A stretch of DNA of 64,000 nt from Trichoplax adhaerens (taxonomy: Eukaryota > Placozoa > Uniplacotomia > Trichoplacea > Trichoplacidae), in NCBI RefSeq assembly GCF_000150275.1, contig NW_002060954.1:287-64286 (forward strand), read 5' to 3'. Every line of letters starts with the position of its first letter. The first letter of the stretch is position 1. The notes below the pieces were generated by a model that was not told the origin of the DNA, ran no database searches, and saw only the letters and a program-made list of their open reading frames with translations. Made by a program: the position numbers and the translations under genes. Shown here piece by piece: positions 36,368 to 50,400 of this stretch.

Positions 36368-38461
36368 ATGCCTGTTATACAAAGAGATACAATCTCACTA
36401 CTTGAAATCTTAGAGCTGAGAGGTAGTCCCTTACAAGATGCTGAAATTTGGCACCTTATGGGGCAGGCTTGTGAGTGTCTGCAAGACTTATTCGTGAGGG
36501 GTAGGAATACGTAAAAGTAATCTTTAACAATGCCGCAGCACGGTGCAAATACTCTATATCGTGAATTGAATAACTTAAAAAGTACCCGTTTTTCGAATAG
36601 GGATTAGTACGAGTAATCATAATAAGTAATTATGTTGTAATAGAAATTATGGTTGTGTAAGTCACTGTGACTGCCTTAATCGTTATAATCATGGTTTGTT
36701 GTTGTTTTAACTGTTTTTGTAGTTTTACTGAAAAGTACTGTAGCGGTAGTATTTAATAAGACTATGCTGTACATTGTACAATACTGTGTGCATACTGTAC
36801 TATGGAAATTCCTTAATGGTAAATATAGAGCAATTTAAGTCACCAAATTCGTCTTCGGACTGTAATAGCCAAAATAGATGATAATAATTCCAGTTCAAAG
36901 AACATTGCTGTCTACAGCTATATTTGAATTGCAATTGTGCGTATTCCCTTAATTTTGAATTAAACACGCGCAAAGTCTTCTTCAATTCATACTTTAGTAA
37001 TTTGCTAGTGTGTGAATTTTACGCTGAGGACAAAATCGATAGTGAAGTTCGCTTCAATTCACTATCGATGTGGTACCTTAGCGTTATTAATTATACAAGT
37101 ATTATTAGACCAATTCATTAGTTATTCTATTTTCTGATACTGTATAAGCCTTGACCAAATTATACATCTTATGACAATCTACTCTACATTCAAGTATAGT
37201 TTGGATAATAAAATTATCATGTGCATACAGTACGTAGATTTTGTTGTGCATGTTTTTATTCATTGACGCGCGTATTTGTTCATATGCAATTATCTAAAAC
37301 GAAAAATATTCCTCTTTTAGAATCAACGGCCCTGTCTTCGAAGCCACTCTTTACTATTAGCCCAGATTCAATATTATTGCTTCCTACCGGGAAAGTTCGT
37401 TTCGATGCTCGTGATAGAAGTAATGAGACAGCAGATATCTTAACATATTCAATTTAAAGCTTACAGGCGCCCATTTACGTTATATGCCGGTGATTTACTT
37501 ATCGTATAGGTCCCATGACCTCGACATCGTACAACCCTCCAGAAATCTATTCACCTTATGCCGACATGTCGGAACTGGCTGTTGAAAAGGTTCCTTTGCC
37601 GTAGTTAACATTATTAAAGTAAATTATATGCACTTGTGCAGTATATCATGAGATGTACAGAACTGTAATCCTTCTCTTAATCACCCGTCATGTCCTATTG
37701 CTGCTCGTCTGTAGACTCTTTTTTGTGCTTTGAGTGTTATGCAATATTTACATTTATAACGTACTGTAATATCCTCTTGAAATAGGTACAGTATCTCGTA
37801 CTTGCATACTGAGTAAATTGAATGAGTTTGTGCCTAACATCTATAATCAAGTCTTTATTGAAATTTTATTTGATATTTTTGTCAGATGTATGTTTATAGC
37901 TTAGGTATGTCGTTATTTTTTGCTATGGAGTACCGATTAGAGATACAGGTTAGTATTGTTATACCTACTTCATTAATCACTTCAATTGTTACGTTCTGAG
38001 TTGGAATTCTTGTATAATCATACTGAGGATCACTTCTCTATCTTGATAATTAGAATACTAGCCCAGATAAACAATTACAGAATCTTTTACTATCAATGTG
38101 TGAAGAAAGTCCTGAATATCGAATAAATCTGTTGGATGTCATTGAGGTACTGCACAATTGGATAATCATTCAGAAAGATTTGTACAAAACTGTAAAAAAT
38201 ATATTGTTATCGTTTACTCAATTATATATATTATACTGTACATTTTGTTTTTCGCCCCAAATAAAGAAGCATTGACGATTTTATTATAGCTTCCTAGTAA
38301 ATAATGTGAAGTATTATATATATTATATATTATTACATCACCAGTAAATCGAAATTTAATTTCTGATTTCGTAGCTTTGCAGCAGGAGTGTTCCATTCCG
38401 CTGTAACTCAACTCTGATACAGTCTCTGGTCAGAAATTCGTTTGAAGATTTGAATATTAAT
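36368..38461 (+). other. PTPN13-like: KIND domain exons
   Basis: Exons 36368-36500, 37321-37419, 37510-37589, 37886-37948, 38054-38146, 38375-38461. The fold is a kinase C-lobe without catalysis: LLEILELRGSPLQDAEIW, QACECLQDLF, FTISPDSILLLPTGKV, YNPPEIYSPYADMSE (in the position of the kinase APE motif), MYVYSLGMSLFFAMEY, LQNLLLSMCEESP. In PTPN13 and related proteins KIND mediates protein binding. Confidence 0.9.
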
Positions 38462-41400
38462 GTAAGGAAATATTTTTTAAGATCTATCCACGATAGTAGC
38501 CTTAAATTAACTGTAAATATATTTTTAATACAGTAGCACGCTATTTACTGAGTAACTATATTGTATACATTTTGACAGCTTCTAGTGGAAGACACTTTAT
38601 CTGCCACAGAATCATACTGTTCCTTTACCGGTTCACTTAGAAGTAACGTAAGGTGTGAAACTTTTTAAATTTAGTTTAACGAAGTTATATAACCTTAGCT
38701 ATTAATGCTGGGTTATGCAAATCAAATAATCTAAGATATCTTCAATGATATCAAATAGTTTTATACAAGAAGAATCAACTCCTCATGGTAAAAACTGGCA
38801 GCTGCAGTCTTCTAGAATAGGTATACAAGAGAGACGAAATCCAATATATTCTAAAAATCTGAAATCAGATATTAATTACTCTCTAGATGACGACGATAAG
38901 GCGTATTTGCGATCTGATGAACGGAGTTCAGAAATGCATAGTCAACAGCTTTTACCTCAAATGACTCAAAAAGAATATAAACCTACGCTCTCATACACAA
39001 AAAATGAAAATATTGAACTGCAATTGGAAAACTTTTCGGAGATTGGGACTATTTGGAATTTATCACAAGATGATACTGTAACACAAAATTGGTATGAAGA
39101 GTTGCATAAGAAAAGTAATGAAGCAATACGTGAAACCAGTATATTACCTGACTCCGAAATGAACTTATCAGAAGACGAAAGATCTGAGTCTAGAATGTCG
39201 AAAGGAAAATTTATTCCCGACAAGGAAGAAGAAGCAATTAGGAGCTTGGCTATTTATAGAGATAACACTTATAGAAAGTTAAGCTTTCACGAAGGCTTGC
39301 AGCTGACATCCATATCTGATTATTCACCGAAAGCAGAGAAAAAAAGTCCAGTAACAACTCGAAACGGTGTGTTGAAATCTATTAAGCTACTGCATGTTAA
39401 TGTGGCTCATAATTGATGTCAATCGTATCTAAACTGTTAAATTCATTTTCTAATAAGTGGGAGGGGCTAATGTAAAGCCCTGTACAAGTGCATCGAAAAC
39501 ACCTCAAAAAGGTATGTAACGCTATTCCTCTATGTTTGATAGATAAAATTAACTTAAGTTCATACATGAACTCAATGGTAGAATAGTTGTTAAATAGCAA
39601 AGAAGGGTCGATTAAATAGTCAAGAAAATATCATCTATCTGTTCTATTTACGAGACTTAGGTGATTTTCAATCAGATTTCGTGGACGCATCAGTAATCTA
39701 TAATGAAGAGAAGAAGCAAGTATCGTCAAAGAATAATAATGATTTCTCAAGTACTCACTCTAATAATCAAGAGAAGCAGAGGGTGTGAACATTTTGTTTT
39801 CTTAATATCATCCTAATCAAGAACAAAACACATACTCTTACTGTTATAATATAAATATTACAGAACTTTGGGGGCCCAGAATTTATACGATTGAAGGACA
39901 GCATTATTTATCCTGCAAATGAAATACAAAATGTGTGATTCTTTGAGTATAATAATTGCTATCATTGCGATATATTCCTAAGTCATATCATTGGTAATGA
40001 TTTCCATTGCTTTAGGTTGCTGTTAGTTCAATTTACCATGACGGCTTAAAACGTATCCAAATTATTCTTTTAAATGGGCAAAGACTCATGATGGATATAT
40101 CGGTTATTAGCCTCTTTTATATCTTATCTTTTATAATTTTAGTATTCATTTATTCTCACTATGTCTATTTTTCTCTGTTGTTAGGTTAATGCTACTGGAA
40201 GAGATCTATTTGAAAGAATAATCAGATACTTGGAATTAGATGAATTTTCATATTTTGGATTAGGACATATTGCATGTTAGACCTAACTAGCAAAAGTCTT
40301 GAATTATGGAGTGAAATCAAAAATAAGCATTTCTGTTTTGTTTTTATTTATAGATGGAGAAATGCAATTTCTGGACCTCGACAAAAAACTTATTAAGTAT
40401 TCTCCTAAGGGTTGGCGAGAAGGAGTAATTAAAGAATTTTATGTTTACTATATTAAGGCTTATTTTACTTATCGTTCAAAGTCTGCTACAACTTAAACTT
40501 GAAACATTTTTTTATAGCTAAAATCTCCCGATTCCAATTTCACGTTTTTCTTCGCAGTTAAATATTACGTAGAAAATATTAGCACTCTTCGGTATGCATA
40601 TATGTGCACTATAGTAACTACACAGTTAGCAAGCCAGATTTATACATACACCAGTAACAACCGCTCGCTTATCTAAGAATAGCTCGTTTTTTCGTTAGGA
40701 GTCGATTATCGCAGCACTTTTATTATCTTCAGCTGCGTAGAGATATCTTAGAGGGTATTCTTCATTGTTCCGAAGAACCAGCATTACTCCTTGCATCTTA
40801 TGCCTTACAAGCGGAAACTGGTGACTACGTTCCTAGTAACGCCAACAACTATTATATTCTGGAACAGTACCTACCGGCGAAGGTATTCTTCTTTACCGGA
40901 AATTATATTGCAGTAATTATATACATTATTATAAATAATGCAGTTCCTGTCTGCCATAGGTACTTCAAAAAACTCCAGCTATGGAATTGAAGCGACAGCT
41001 ATCTAGTATGCATTCAGCGCATGCTGGGTTAAGCGAATCTCAAGCAGAAGTAGAATTTCTGAAGGTAAAATCATTAACGGTATTAAAACTACTTTAAAAT
41101 AGTATTGTACCTCCAATTTCTAATGCTTTTCTAGGAAGCCCAAAAATTACCGTATTATGGCATTCATTTCTATCGCCTATACAGGGTAAATTCTTTAAGC
41201 GTGCTATTCTCCTTGTTGGAACATTGCATTTCTAGCATATCAAGAATACCCTTAAAATAATTTACATTTTTAGACTAAAAAAGATTCCACCTCGTCATTA
41301 TGGCTCGGTATTTGCTTAAGAGGGTTAATTTTATTTGAGGTGATCTGCCGTTTTCATCGTTCAGTTCATGATTCATAAAGTAAACTATTTCCAATCTTTG

Positions 41401-44400
41401 AATGTTAAATAGGAACGTGGTGATGCAAAAGCTGCTATAAGCAGACACCCTTGGCATATGATTACTCAAGTTTCATTTAACGTAAATTTAAGCATTTATC
41501 ACCGTTTTGTGGAGTGAATTGAGCTAATGTGATTACCATAATTATAGAAAAAGCAGTTCACCATCGAGCCACAAGGAACTGGGGTCACAAATAGACTTAC
41601 TTTCAATACTAAACATCCTAAAAGGTCATTTGAATACCAATTTATTTTGCGAGCCTAACGTAAATTTTAATCAACGTGTCACATATCCATTTTGGCTCAT
41701 TCGTAAACCTACTTATACACTATCAATGACCATTTATTTTAGGTCAAGATATATGTTGCAGCTCTGTACTAGTTTTCACGCATTTCAAATTCAGATACGG
41801 TCAAAAATGAAGGCGTTAGAACGGTATGAATCACAAAGAGGTTCGTATTGGCTTTGTAATTCAAATGAAACGAGATTTATAATGTAATAGTTGTACTCCC
41901 TATTGCTATTCGCAGACGCTTACAATGACGGAGTAATGGATAGTAATGATAGGGTTGGCTCACTACAGAGCTCGTCGTCGACGTCGAAAACATTCATTAA
42001 AAATCGCCAACATCATTTATCAGAATCAAAAATTGATGTTCAAGATCAAAGATCCACGTCAAGCAGCATAACTGATCTAAATTTAGCGGTTTCAAAGCAA
42101 AAGAAGCGTGTATCAGAACGAACAAGAACGATTTCATCTTCTATTAGTAGTGAAAACGAAGTATCTCAAGATAACTCCTATCATGGTAATATAATCATGA
42201 TATTTGTGGTTGTGCATTTGTGAACGTCCTCTTACTATGCAATACCTATTATAGATACTGCAACCATATTTACGGTAAACAAGCAAAATTTTGCAACGTC
42301 TTCGGAAGGTAAATCATGGAAACTTAAAATATGAATTGTTCCTTTTTCACTTATACAATGTTATTGTATACTTGTGAATTCTGACAGTTTCTGGAGAATA
42401 TAGCTAATAGATAAGTTACACGTTATAAAGCTCGTTTAATGTTTATACTTAAAATCTACAGGAAGTTTAAGCGGAAATTATGGTACTACACTGGCTACGA
42501 TTGTCTTAGATAAGCGAAGAAATCAAGAAATTGGTATGTATATTTATACAAAAGGAGATTAATCATGTTTTCAATAATAATTGTGATGGAGGGTTCGAAG
42601 AGTCAGATAATGTGGTTTTAGTTGCCATTTACAATTAGTACACCAAAAGTTGTATAAAAGTTATACTTTATTTTAAGTAGTAAAGTAAGTAAAGTAAGTA
42701 CAGTGAGGTAATTACGGTAGACCAGCGTGCAAGCTGTTGTGAGTAACGTGTGAAGACTAACCAGGAAAACTAACGATTTCCGAGGTGGAAAACGGCGGTA
42801 TTTTTTATAGTTTAAAGATAGAGCACATGCAGAGAATAGGATTGTAGAATTAGATACAACATATACCATAACAGGTTACAACATAGCTGATGATTGTAGC
42901 AAACAGCGAGTACTGTAATAACTAAATACAGTAGCCTATATATGAATGTGAAGTAAGCGGACTATAGATATGTCTAAATATATGAGCAATACAACATGTC
43001 TATATTTAAGAGTAGAATATAGATACAGTATATTCTAAATACATACAATAATGTTCATCATTGTCATGAAATAATTTTTATAAAAGGATATAAAAATCGA
43101 TATCAATATTACGTTGTCCTTTATGAATCTATTGGAGTTGTAAATGCGCTATTTTATTGAATTAGGTCTAACTTTGGTCGATGCTGATTTAAGTTTCGGT
43201 CGTGGAGTGTACGTAGACTCTTTAGCATCTAATGGGATTGCTAAAGTTAATAGTAAAATAAAGCCTGGTATGGATGAAACTGCTATCAATTACTATATTA
43301 TATTATATTGTATAGTCATTGAATCTGAAGTGTTAAATGCGAGTTAAAATATGCGTATATTACTTAACTTATGTATCATTTTATTAAAATTTTTTACAAC
43401 TAAATAGGAGACAAAATTGTAAGTGTTAATGGAATTGCCGTAGAGAGAAGTTCAGCAGATTTTGTAGCTCAGTTGCTAAACAACGCAGAATATCATGTTG
43501 AAATTCAATGCTGCACAGAAGATGTTAAAAATCATATACCCAGTGAAAACGGTAATTCAACCATGGTAGTAAGTTAGTGTTAATTTATAAAAATTGCCCT
43601 TAAATTAGCTCACAGGAACTTCAGACGAATTATATTGATGCTGTTTATTAAATTAAGTAAGTAGCATCTATTTAACAATTTTGCTATTATGAACAAACTT
43701 GAATAATTAGCACCCGCAGACAGGCCAAGGAAAATGCAGCTAATGCGAGAGCCTGTCTCCGGATCAGTTGCAACAAATGCAGAAGCAGAAGAAACGACTG
43801 TAACGAAATCTTACGCCTCTGATGAACCGGATACGAATCAAAGCTCGGATTTCCAGTATCAGCTTGGAAAAAAACAGAAAAATGATGGTTTCAGTGAAAT
43901 TGAAGAACATCAAGATGATAGCATTGATGAAATTTTTGTGCCAGAGCCTAACATGAAAACGCGATCTTTTTCAAACTTCACTTATTCTGTAAGAACGCCC
44001 GCAGCTTTGGCAATTAATTAATAAAAGTTAATTATAAATTTATGAAAAGAATATCATTCCTTATAACTGCATTATAGCCAAATCTTATTCAAGTAAAGCT
44101 AAGAAAAAAGAACGACAGCCTAGGCTTAAGAATTCGCGTAACTAAAAATCTTAACCTTGTGCATCTATTCACACCATGATTATTTCTTTATAACTACAGT
44201 AGTATACTTCTATATGATCTAGGGAGGTGTTAATACTAGTGTAAGGGATGGAGGCATTTACGTTAAAGCCTTAGATCCTTCAAGTGCTGCAGCCGAAGAA
44301 GGAACGATAAAATTGGGTAAATTAATTGCCATATCATATATAATGTTAGTTACTTACACTGTTATTTGTCGAAGTATCATTTATTGTATATTTTATAGGA

Positions 44401-47400
44401 GACAGAATTTTAGCTGTAAATGGAATAAGTTTGATAGGCGTTACTCATAAAGTGGTAAATTCCTTGATCGGATCTGATACACTACAGAATCTTAAGTTTT
44501 TCATGTTTACCAATGCTATGTTCTTTCGTCAGGCTCGTGAAACCATCATTAAATGTCCGGAAAATGTGACACTGATAATTGACCGATCTGAAACAGAGTA
44601 TTTATCATCTAAGAGCGATGAAACAACCAGCAAAGAAATTCCCTACCAAAGAGACATGTCTGCTAACGTTGAAATGCCAACGAAGAATCCTAGCCTTTCC
44701 TCTAGTGCTGATCAAAATTCTGATTCACTCGATTCTTATAAGCATCCTCGAGCTCAAGCTTATTACGTTAGTTCCCAAGAAGAGAAAAATAGCGCTAAAT
44801 TTTCAGAAAATGTGGAACAACCACAAAATAAAAGAAAGAACTTAATTTCAGCCGAGAAACCTAAAACTGGTTCTGTGGTACAAGAATGCACGAGTAATAA
44901 TACATCGATAAGAGTTTCCGAACATGATGAGTCTGGAGCGTGTGAAGACGAGCAATTACATCCGGATTTGTATATAAAAGAATCTGAAGAAATCAGTCAT
45001 CGTGGAGGTGAATCGGCCCCAAAAATACCTACTGAAACCCATAATAAAGCGGATATTCATAGTGTAGCTGAACCTTATCATGAAGGGTTATCAGAAAGCA
45101 AAGAAACTGTAAATAACGCCAAGGATGATGTAGAACTGAGTGTCCGGACTGAAACTCCAACGGAGAAGGCAAAGTTTGGGCAAGCGAATTCCGATGTGCT
45201 TGACAATGATTATAAAGGTTCCACAGCCACAGTCAACAACGGTAACTCTGAAAACGTTAGCAAGAAGCAGTTTCGGAAAATACCGTCACTAAATGACGCC
45301 GGATCAAAGCCAAAATCCGAAACGGATGCAAAATGTAACGAAGGGATTAAATTTACTTATTACTAGTTCTGATCTCATTGATTTATTCTTATATCGTTAC
45401 TTCGGCTGATATATTTCATGTTCCTCTTTAGCAATAGTACCTACTGATCCTTTGGTTAGTTCGAAAGATGAACTTCCTGGAAAAAATGATAAAACTGTCG
45501 AAGCTTTGGCAGCTGAAGGCAATGTGTCAGCGTTAAAGAAGCAACAAGGCAGTAATGAGGATATCAAAGCGGAGCCACAGAAAATCTTAGCGCAAGAGCC
45601 TATAAATACAAACGAACGCCCACAGTTAGCCACTACTAGTGCAGAACCTTTAAGTGAGTCCTTTAAAATCGTACTGGTTATGTAAGTACAAATATTGCCC
45701 TTGAACTCCTATTTCTCTTGTTTAGGTAATATCCGAAATCACGTAACTACTACTGGAGTAACCAGTGAAAACAGACAGGACGAAGATTTTGAAGAAAAAA
45801 GTACATTCCGTGTCTTACTAAAAAAGGGCCGTCAAGGTTTAGGATTTAGCATAGCTGATGGAAAAGATTTTGGAATGGAAGGTTAGTGGGTGTTGAACAA
45901 TAGCTCATCGCATATTACGTCGGACTATCAATCTTTTTAATTGTTTTGTTATGGTATGGATCGCATCTCTTATAACGTATTTCGTGTTATTACTACCTTA
46001 GATTATATTATGATCAACAAAATATTTCCACAGCAGCCAGCTGCACTCTCTAATAAATTAAGAGAGAGAGATATCATTTTAGCGGTAAGAGCTACTACAT
46101 ATTATATATCGCATTATATACATTTCTAAGCTCACGGCACATACTGTATGTAATTTGAATTAAAATTTTTAGGTCAACAGGCTCTCAGTAATTGGTTATA
46201 AGCGTTCGGTAAAATTTTCATATATACAAGGCTGCGTAGATCTAACATGCGCGTATTTCTATTAAATTATACTTTCGTAACAAATTCGTCTAAGCTGTGT
46301 TGTAATTACATAAATCAAAGGATGCTGTAGCACTACTTAGAAACCAACCACAAACGGTCGAACTGCTTGTTAAACGTTCAGATGGTATCGATCGGGTAGA
46401 TTCACCTTTAGATGAAACCGTTTCCTTAACTGAAAATCACCCATCAACTGCTGACAAAACAGAAGAACACGACAGTGGTATACGTAAAGGATCCGAACTT
46501 TCAAGAAGTGATGTATTACTGCCGAAAGTAAACGATAAATCCATTCCGGAAGTTGTAGTTACCGCAAATCAACATGACAATGAGCAAGACAAATCGAAGG
46601 CCGAATTTGAAACCGTAAATTACCTAAGATAAGGCTATATAATTAGTAGCTTTTTAAGGCTGCAGTACCGGTATAAACTGTCTCATTTCTGTGTTTTAGT
46701 ATGAATTGACGTTATCTAAAGGGAAGACCGGGTTAGGGTTTAGTATTACAACCACAAATGGTAATTTAGAAATTACTGATCATTGATCTAAGTTTTACTG
46801 GTGAATCAAAACGTAAATTCATTCATTCTAGACGGGCCTCAAGTGAAAGAGATTGTTGGAGATCCAGCCAGGGCTGATGGCCGATTGCAGAAGGGAGATC
46901 TACTTACTACAGTTAGTGCAGTTGAAGGATACTTGCACCTGCATGACACAAAATTCTATAACTTCTATCTAAACTGTAAAAATTTATAATTACGTACTTT
47001 ATTTACTCGAAACTGTGATTATCCTCCAACTTTACAGGTTAACGGAAGAGATGTATCATCGATGACTCAAAGAGAAATTGTTCAATTTCTGCGCTCTGCA
47101 GATAAAACCGTAACGATACGAGCTAAGCGCCTAAATTGTATGGTAAGCCCTCCTTTTTTATGTAGTTTAATACTTTAGCTACAGACTTTTAACTGTGTAC
47201 CAATGCTGTGCAGGTAGACGTTCCGGTTGTTTCTGTCTCAGATTATACCACTATTGAAGCTTTAATCTCAAAAAATAAGTACGAAATGCATGGAAGTTAT
47301 TTCTTGTACTACAATTATCTCCAGTTTTAGAGTGATTTTTGACTAATAGTCTGCATCTTATCGTAGTTATGGAACTACCGGATTTACTTTATCACCAATT

Positions 47401-50400
47401 AATGTAGATGATCCTGAAATTCCTGGTGCTATTATTAATCAGATCATTCACGGAGAACCCGCAGAAATGTACGTGACTAAATATACAGTATAATTAATTA
47501 CAGCTATTTTACTGAATTTATGATCACATTCTTATTGGTATTCTTTCTGCACCGAAGTGAAGGAACATTACGATCTGGCGACAGAATTATACAGGTCGAA
47601 TTATTGATTGCCTTGTTGCATTTCTATCGTACTTTAATAATTGCTTACGGAAAAGCTTTGCATGAATGTAAATTTTGTTATCACTATAGCTTAATAATAC
47701 TGACGTATCAAAAATGCCCGTCAATTCGATACGTAATTACATCGACTCCACAGACCCAGAATTGAAAATCGTTGTAGAAAGGTAGTTGTGGTACAAGCAA
47801 TTTTCTATTAATTTTAATTAAAAAAAAAATAACTGAATCTCTTCTTAGTCTTGTAACAATATCTTATTTGAATTAAGGCGTGTACAGAGCTCGAATAGCA
47901 TGAAAGAAGAAAATTCGCCAGTTCTTTCAAAGGAAAGCAGCAAACGCGAAATCCCAAGTGAAGAAAGCAAAATAATAGAAAATATATCAGATATAGATGA
48001 ACAAAGCCTTTCGTCGCCTGTATGATTAAAAAGTTATTTTCGTTCGTTTAATTCCTTAGCAATTTTTGTATAGTTTGCGTTTGATATGAAATATTTACAT
48101 AAGCATATTTACGTGCGTTATATATCGGTATCAGTCATTCATAATTCTCATATGCATGTACCAAATTGAATCTGTAACATGCTTTATCTGATAGGTCAAT
48201 ATAATTGAAGTTGAATTAGAAAAGGGAGCAACAGGTTTAGGTTTTAATTTAATGAGCGGCGATGGGAAGACCAAATTCGTAAGTGTATTATCAGGTACTA
48301 TACATACGTTCTTAAATTCTGTTCATTGTAATATCGTATTATTCATAATTTTGTAGACCAGTGGGATCTTTATAAAGACAATTGCACCTTTTAGTGTTGC
48401 AGCGAAGGACGGTAGGTTGAAGGCAGGTGATAAGTTGTTGAAAGTAAGTTTTTATCTCTACGTTGATATTTGCTGTATATTCAATAATTGCGTTACTAGA
48501 GGTAGTTAAAAGTAACCCTCACTTACGTAATTGCGAATACGTCACTCAGGTAAATAATGAAAGCTTAATGGACGTTACTCATAGTCAAGCTGTTAACATC
48601 GTTAGAAAGGCTCCCAAGGGCAGGGTTAAGCTTACTTTAGCGAAGTACGTGTATTTTAATTTTTGCAGGTACCCGTATACCTTGAATTAATCACATTTGA
48701 TATTTATAGGGTAGAGAACGAGTCGGAACTTGAATTACCTGAAGGCTTGAAGGTTACATCCCAGTCTACTTTCATTAATACTAATAAAGTTCAAGACGAA
48801 AGTGATAGGATATGTGAACAACGACCTTCAATGGCTCCATCTTCTCCTCTGCCTGATAAATTAAAGAAAATGCTCGCTGATTGGTCTAATAAGGCTTCGA
48901 ATTCACGTAAAAATAGTGCGAGCGCAAAAAAGCCGAATGACGACGGAATAACTAAGGAACCGATCACGGACAATGTGAAAAAACCTACAGTGAAGTAATG
49001 AACGATCATTAGTTTGTTCTTTGATTGTTTACACGAATTTGCATTCTGTTTTTGTACTATAGCTTTACGAAAAAGGTAGAGTATTCAGGAGAAGCTTTAA
49101 CCGAACTTACAAGCTCTATTTCTAAAAAATTGAACTCAGGAGCAATTTCTGAGGAATTTAAGGTAAATACCATCATCTGCATTGCTGTTTATTTCGTAAG
49201 TACGAGCTACTGATATAAATTTACGGTCAAACTTTTAATAAAATATTAGGATTTAAAAGGTGTTAAACCATTTGATACTTCGGAAGTTGGGAAGCATCCA
49301 GATAATCGGGATAAAAATAGGTTTAGAAATATTCTACCCTGTGAGTCGTGAATAATTGTAGTATATTCAGTTAAAAGATATACTGTACTGTTTATATACT
49401 AATATACAGGAGTTATCATCGTAGGTGATTCAAACAGAATTAAAATAAGCGAAAGTGAAGGCACATCTGACTATATCAACGCATCACTAGTTGAAGTATT
49501 TCGCTTTCAATTAAAGATTGAATTTGACTCGTTAATCTGTCAATGTTATATACAATAGATATTGTAAAAATAGCAAAACATTTATAATTGCATGACTGTA
49601 AATAATCTATTGCCTTGTAGGCGGAAGTTGATTCCAACATATTCAGGAAATATATTGCATCTCAAGTAAGCTGCTAACAATATTAAGGGAAAAGAGCAAT
49701 ATAACCACTGTTATAATGGGTTTATTTTACTTATGAAGGGCCCTCTAAGCGATACGGTAGAAGATTTTTGGCAAATGATCTGGGAACAAGCCGTGGTTGC
49801 TATTGGCATGACGACAAAAACCGCAGAGAACGGTCGCGTAAGTTTAAGACAGAATCGCGCCTTTTCAATGTAATAATATTAAGAAAGAAACTTTTTTTAT
49901 TAATAACAGCAAAAATGCTATCGCTATTGGCCAGAATCAGCATCAAATCCTATAAATGTTAAAAATAAGTAAACTAGCATTTGTTATCGATAGCGTAGTT
50001 TCTAAAATTACGATGTATTCGAATACGAATTCAGCTTTAAACTCTTCTGATTGTGTCACTTAGATTTGAAGTTCATTTAGTAAAGCAAGAAGAAAGGGGA
50101 TGCTACATTATTAGAGAGTTTAAAATGAATCAATTACCGGTTAGTAATGTATTTCGAATCCTTCAAAGATGAAGAAAATGCGAACTCCAATCAACAGAAG
50201 TATTTGAAAATTTTGATATTATATATTTTAGTCAAAATCTGATGGACGACAAATATATCAGCTACAGTATATCATGTGGCCTGACCATGGCGTTCCAGTT
50301 GTAAGTTTTTTAAGTACTCGTTTGCAATAAATGCGTCTCACAATAATTATAATTATCTTCGTCAAGTGATATTTTCTAATAGCTTTTATTACAAGGTTTT

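Noticed and set aside
44579-44845. 88-codon + ORF overlapping the PTPN13 linker exon
   Set aside because: It is a shifted-frame shadow of the in-phase 267-codon exon 44533-45334.
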